Assembly: GCA_963765545.1 (NCBI GenBank)
Contig: CAVXWW010000009.1
Span: 124,001 to 188,000 of the forward strand
Reading direction: 5' to 3'
Length of the DNA: 64,000 nt
Source: JARRPM01 sp963765545
GTDB lineage: Bacteria; Pseudomonadota; Gammaproteobacteria; Pseudomonadales; Halieaceae
Shown: positions 60,278-64,000 of the stretch, in pieces
Numbering within the stretch: position 1 is the stretch's first letter
Layout: the number at the start of each line of letters is the position of its first letter
The notes under the pieces: generated by a model
The model's input: only the letters and a program-made list of their open reading frames with translations
Databases searched by the model: none
What the model was told of the DNA's origin: nothing
Position numbers and translations under genes: made by a program

Positions 60278-62071
60278 TTAGCGAAGGACGATGTATTCTG
60301 GCGAAGTCATCACCATAATGCTCGCCAGCTGTGCCCTTGCAAGCAAGCCGGCCTGGGTATCGGGGCTGATCCTATTCATCGCTGCGGTGATGCGGGAGCG
60401 GGTTTTTCCCAGAAGCGTGCCGTGGGTGAGCAGCAGGTCCAGGTGGTCCAGCAGATCGGCCGGGTTGGCGGCAAGCCTGGTCTCGTTCTTGTAATCAGGC
60501 ACGAAAGCGGGGGCCAGGCCGGGATCCACTTTAGGGGAGCGGCCCAGGGCATAGATCGTCAGAATGTTGGGGTAGCCCATAAGACTGGTGGCATTGGTGA
60601 TCTGCAACTCCGGCGCCGTCTGCTGCGCGGCCCCGGTTTCAGTCCCTGGAGCGATATAGCCCGGGCGGTAAAAGTTGAATACCGAGGGCGAGCGGTAGGG
60701 GTGCTGCCCCAGCGATTCCGGGCTGCTGGTATCACGCAGTATCCTTTCGTTACTGGCGTCGGCACTGTTCACTTCGAAAGCGCGGGCCCAGTGAGTGAAT
60801 CGAATGACGGGCTCGCGCAATTTGCCAAATTCAGGATCAGCAGCCGAGCTGGCAGCCCTGGCGCGGGTATCAAACAGGACAGCCGCGAGCGTTGCGCTCA
60901 GGTCGCCCCGATTGCCGGTGCCGACTTGAGAGCCGGACGGCAGTGTATACATTCCAGTATCAAAGGCGCTGGCGACGCGCCTGACATACTCCGGGGTCGG
61001 GTCACTGGTGACAAATCGCTGTATCAATTGCCTGGCTATAAACGGACCCACATTGGGGTGTTGAAAAATGATGTCCAGTGCCCTGTCGATACTACCGCGG
61101 CCGCCTGTATCGGCCGGGATGGTAGCGCCCAGAAATGCTTTTTCCCGCATTGAATGGTAGGCATTGAACATCTGCAGCGGTTCGTGGAATGCCTCAGGCG
61201 GAAGGCGCTGCAGCGGTGTGTTAAACCCTGCACCCGAAAAGCTCAAGCCGGTAAAAACCCTGGCCAGGTTGGTGATGTCGTTATTGTCGAAAAGCTCAAC
61301 CGCCTGGCCGGAAGAGTCGATGACAGGTTCCCCGTCGGGTGCAAGCTCAACCAGGCCAATCATAAATAGTTGCATCAGTTCCCTGGCATAGTTTTCATCG
61401 GGAACTCTTCCGCTGACAATATCCGCCTTTTCATTCCGCAAATAGGTGAGATAGACCGCCATTGCGGGCGCGTACGTGACCTCTTCTACCAGGTCTCTGA
61501 AATTGCCAAATGCCCCCTTCGTAAGCACGTCCATATAGGCAGCCACTGTCTGCGGTGCCCTGGCGAGGTTGCCCTGGGCAGCGATAACGAGGATCTGGGA
61601 GAGTGCGTAAGCCATGCGCTGTCGCAGCTGGTCATCGCCCGCTATAGCCTTTTCCCAGAAGGAGTCTGACGCGGTATAGACCAGCCCCGGAAGGAGGTTG
61701 CCCCGGTCATCATAAAATCGACCGTCCGGCGGAAACAGCGCCAGCACATCTTCAAGGTGCAGTGAGGGCGGCTCGGCCAATTGCTGCACGAACCAGTCTT
61801 CAATGCCCGAGTTCACTACAGCCTCAATAGTACTGGCCGTCGGCCCGAATGTAGCCTGGCTCAGGTACCTGGCCGCTTCGTACGGCGTTACTGTGGTCGG
61901 CTCGGGCAGAGGTGTTGGGCCGGGCGTGGGGGCCGCGGGGGCAGCGGGAGGCAGCGCAGTGCGATCCGCAAGGTCACCAGCACCGCCACCGCCACCGCCG
62001 CAGGCCACGAGACCCAAAAACAGCACTGCAGTCAGCAGGTAACCGCTGAGTCGACTAAAAACCTTGTTCAT
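60278..62071 (-). CDS. DUF1800 lipoprotein
   Basis: 597 residues. Lipoprotein signal with lipobox LVAC followed by a glycine run. DUF1800 motifs: EAARYLSQATFGPT, RMAYALSQILVIAAQ, NYARELMQLFMIGLVELAPDGE, FNAYHSMREKAFLGATIPA, LIQRFVTSDPTPEYVRRVASAF and SVFNFYRPGYIAPG. First gene of the DUF1800-DUF1501 pair. Such pairs are common in aerobic marine bacteria and are thought to be exported together. Confidence 0.9.
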   Translation of the reverse strand: MNKVFSRLSGYLLTAVLFLGLVACGGGGGGAGDLADRTALPPAAPAAPTPGPTPLPEPTTVTPYEAARYLSQATFGPTASTIEAVVNSGIEDWFVQQLAEPPSLHLEDVLALFPPDGRFYDDRGNLLPGLVYTASDSFWEKAIAGDDQLRQRMAYALSQILVIAAQGNLARAPQTVAAYMDVLTKGAFGNFRDLVEEVTYAPAMAVYLTYLRNEKADIVSGRVPDENYARELMQLFMIGLVELAPDGEPVIDSSGQAVELFDNNDITNLARVFTGLSFSGAGFNTPLQRLPPEAFHEPLQMFNAYHSMREKAFLGATIPADTGGRGSIDRALDIIFQHPNVGPFIARQLIQRFVTSDPTPEYVRRVASAFDTGMYTLPSGSQVGTGNRGDLSATLAAVLFDTRARAASSAADPEFGKLREPVIRFTHWARAFEVNSADASNERILRDTSSPESLGQHPYRSPSVFNFYRPGYIAPGTETGAAQQTAPELQITNATSLMGYPNILTIYALGRSPKVDPGLAPAFVPDYKNETRLAANPADLLDHLDLLLTHGTLLGKTRSRITAAMNRISPDTQAGLLARAQLASIMVMTSPEYIVLR

Positions 62072-62316
62072 TGTCTTGCCCTGTCCATTGCTCCGCTACG
62101 GGCGCGATAGCGTCTGCCTGGTATTTTATCCAGTGTTACGGTGAACATGCTGCAAATTAGTAGCAAAAAGGACTGAAATATTGCGTTCAGATGCAACTGG
62201 CCAGCGTTTTAATCTGCCGCAGATGCTTCCTCGCATTCAATTATAGGCGGCGTGCAAACCTACCTTGTTCATTGCGATGAGGAAAAAGGCAGCGGCTACG
62301 CCAGCTGCGAGTTCTG

Positions 62317-63525
62317 CTAGTCGCTGACCAGCTTTGTGGTGACCCGCAGGTCGCCGTGTAAGGTGCGGTGAACCGGACAGCGATCGGCAATTTCCAGCAG
62401 GCGCTGGCGCTGTTCATCACTGAGGTCGCCGCGCAGGGTTAAAACCCTTTCCAGCACTTCGACTTTCATGGAAGCCTCCTCGCAGCCTTCGCAATCCTTG
62501 TAGTAATCGCGTGCGTGCTGCAAATCCACCACGACATGTTCAAGCGGGATAGATTTGCGTTCAGCATACATGCGCAGGGTCATTGAGGTGCAGGTCCCCA
62601 GCGCCGCCAGCAAATGTTCATAGGGGTCCGGGCCGCTGTTTTTGCCGCCCACAGTGGTAGGTTCATCTGCCAGCCAATAGTGGCTGTCGCTGTTCACGTG
62701 CTGTGAGAACTTGTGGTCTTTTTCCTCTACCCGCACATGGCCGCGGCTGATTGTGGCACGGTGTGCTTCTTCCTCCGCCGGCAGATACCGGCTGGCCCAG
62801 GCGGCGATATTGCGGGCGACATACTCGGAGTCCGCCTTGCGGGTGAGAAGGTGGTCCGCGTCATCCAGACTGATAAAGCTCTTGGGGTGACGGGCTTCCA
62901 GGTAGATTTTCTCCGCCTGCTCGATGCCCACAGTCGCGTCCAGCGGTGCGTGCATGACCAGCAGCGCTTTGCGAAGCTTACCCAGGCGCGGGGACTCCTG
63001 GGATTCGATATCGTCCAGAAACTGTTTCTTGATACTGAAGTGGCGCCCGCCCAGGTTGACTTCAGCGACCCCCTTGCTTTCAATCTCCTCGATGGAGGCA
63101 TGGAAGTTGTGGGCAACATGCTCGGCCCGGTGAGGCGCGCCAATGGTCACTACGGCCGTGGCTTCAGGCACCCTGGAGGCCATTGCCAGAACCGCAGCGC
63201 CGCCCAGGCTGTGGCCTATCAAAAGGCAGGGCGCCCTGTAGTGTTCGCGGAGAAAGTCGGTGGCGGCCAGCAGGTCTTGCAGGTTTGAGGAGAAGTTTGT
63301 GTTGGCAAAATCACCATCGCTGTTCCCCAGGCCAGTAAAATCAAAACGCAGCACGGCGATACCCTGCGCTGTCAGGGCTCGTGCAATACGCGACGCTGCG
63401 GCCACATCCTTGCCGCAGGTAAAGCAGTGGGCAAAAAGTGCGAAACAGCGCGGCGGGCTTTCCGGCGATTCCAGTGCTCCGCTGAGTGTTATGCCATTAC
63501 TCTGAAATTCAACTTTCTGGCGCAT
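62317..63525 (-). CDS. Bifunctional alpha/beta hydrolase-OsmC protein
   Basis: 402 residues. Residues 1-~255 are an alpha/beta hydrolase: LFAHCFTCGKD, RFDFTGLGNSDG, LIGHSLGGAA (nucleophile Ser ~107) and SLDDADHLL (His). Residues ~260-400 are an OsmC/Ohr-type domain with the redox cysteines in GTCTSMTLRMYAERK and ADRCPVHRTL. OsmC-like proteins reduce organic hydroperoxides. The fused form is known in several proteobacteria; the hydrolase partner's substrate is unknown. It is likely cytoplasmic. Confidence 0.9.
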   Translation of the reverse strand: MRQKVEFQSNGITLSGALESPESPPRCFALFAHCFTCGKDVAAASRIARALTAQGIAVLRFDFTGLGNSDGDFANTNFSSNLQDLLAATDFLREHYRAPCLLIGHSLGGAAVLAMASRVPEATAVVTIGAPHRAEHVAHNFHASIEEIESKGVAEVNLGGRHFSIKKQFLDDIESQESPRLGKLRKALLVMHAPLDATVGIEQAEKIYLEARHPKSFISLDDADHLLTRKADSEYVARNIAAWASRYLPAEEEAHRATISRGHVRVEEKDHKFSQHVNSDSHYWLADEPTTVGGKNSGPDPYEHLLAALGTCTSMTLRMYAERKSIPLEHVVVDLQHARDYYKDCEGCEEASMKVEVLERVLTLRGDLSDEQRQRLLEIADRCPVHRTLHGDLRVTTKLVSD

Positions 63526-63565
63526 GGGCGAATCCCTCCCTACTCCTGGCTGTGGGCCCGGTGCT

Positions 63566-64000
63566 TCACATCTGGCCTTCTATGGGGAGCAGGCCAAAAA
63601 ACCAGGACTCGGCGCGCATGAAAAAGGATGCCGGCGGCGCGGTCTTAAGCTCTCCTCCTGGCCCGGCCCATATAATGTCGTCATCGTCGTTCAAGGCCAC
63701 TCGCCATGCGTTTGCGGGGAGTAGATCCACCGCGAGCAAGTTGCGAATGTGTTGATTGAGCCCAGGACTGTCCACCAGTGCACCAATTTCGGTATTGAGT
63801 CGCAGCGAGCGGGGGTCCAGATTGGACGAACCTACCAGCAGGCAGCAGTCGTCAAACAGGGCCAGTTTTGCATGCAGTCCCAGGACGCCACTTTCTACTG
63901 ACTTGAATGCGTAGATTGCACGGGTACTGGCGTCCGCCCGCAGTTCGTACAAATCCGCCCCCGCCTTTAGTAAAGAGGGTCTATGCCGGGCATAGGCCGC
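63566..64000 (-). CDS. C-terminal part of a phospholipase D-type cardiolipin synthase, 5' cut by the window
   Basis: The frame is open to the window edge (145 residues visible; 5' end missing). The HKD motif reads LHAKLALFDDCCLLVGSSNLDPRSLRLNTEIG, the second catalytic motif of cardiolipin synthase/PLD proteins. The following VDLLPANAWRVAL and WFFGLLPIEGQM end match the ClsC/YmdC branch. It joins or exchanges phospholipid head groups at the inner membrane. Confidence 0.85.
   Translation of the reverse strand, partial: AAYARHRPSLLKAGADLYELRADASTRAIYAFKSVESGVLGLHAKLALFDDCCLLVGSSNLDPRSLRLNTEIGALVDSPGLNQHIRNLLAVDLLPANAWRVALNDDDDIIWAGPGGELKTAPPASFFMRAESWFFGLLPIEGQM

Noticed and set aside
1..64000. 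CRISPR array, tRNA, rRNA or prophage
   Set aside because: No regularly spaced repeats, cloverleaf genes, rRNA-like segments, integrase or structural phage genes were seen on either strand; a tRNAscan and CRISPR search would settle it.

Overview
The window looks like chromosomal DNA of an aerobic or facultative marine gammaproteobacterium, moderately GC-rich. The style of the exported proteins, the RND efflux operon, the DUF1501/DUF1800 pair, the fatty-acid genes and the glucosylglycerate-type compatible-solute cluster would suit the Halieaceae/Cellvibrionales (OM60/NOR5-like) group. That placement is inference; no rRNA or tRNA gene was found to anchor it.

Layout. 1-7691 (+): end of a cadherin-like surface protein, a phosphatase fused to a kinase-fold domain, a three-gene coiled-coil/membrane operon of unknown role, a secreted alpha/beta hydrolase and a small RlpA-like protein. 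7708-11420 (-): a TAXI-type binding lipoprotein coupled to a GltS glutamate symporter, then an XRE regulator/DUF2975 pair with a palindromic operator candidate. 11565-22656: a two-lobed retropepsin-like lipoprotein with PDZ, two MFS transporters, an octaheme HAO-like cytochrome with its NrfH/CycX-type quinol dehydrogenase, oligoendopeptidase F, an M14 carboxypeptidase, an NTF2-like protein, and a serine hydrolase gene that has lost its middle. 22838-28089 (-): RND efflux operon with an aldo/keto reductase. 28277-33056 (+): glycerate kinase, HAD phosphatase, GT81-like glucosyltransferase and GH13_18 phosphorylase, which together make a complete glucosylglycerate synthesis and recycling loop. 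33185-43488: lipid-related genes (desaturase with divergent AraC regulator, SDR, acyl-CoA ligase), NfeD/stomatin pair, GFA protein, DUF2141-MipA outer membrane protein, HxlR regulator. 43655-46161: molybdopterin oxidoreductase and a tiny overlapping gene.

46162-57528 is an accessory island lying between two convergent host genes. It is bounded by 116-bp inverted repeats that differ at only three positions. Inside are a DDE insertion sequence, a secreted protein, a propeller-like lipoprotein, remnants of an AI-2E-family transporter, a HigB/HigA-type toxin-antitoxin pair with a palindromic operator, an IS1182-family element broken by a 10-bp duplication, a TolB-like/TPR membrane protein, a 169-bp MITE candidate with IS1182-like ends, and degenerate ~100-bp repeats in long non-coding stretches.

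57529-64000 (-): a two-TM protein with tandem RCK/TrkA-type domains but no canonical potassium filter, the DUF1501/DUF1800 pair, an alpha/beta hydrolase-OsmC fusion and the end of a phospholipase D-type cardiolipin synthase.

Gene starts were moved from the longest reading frame where a ribosome-binding site, signal peptide or tight overlap argued for it; each case is stated in the entry.
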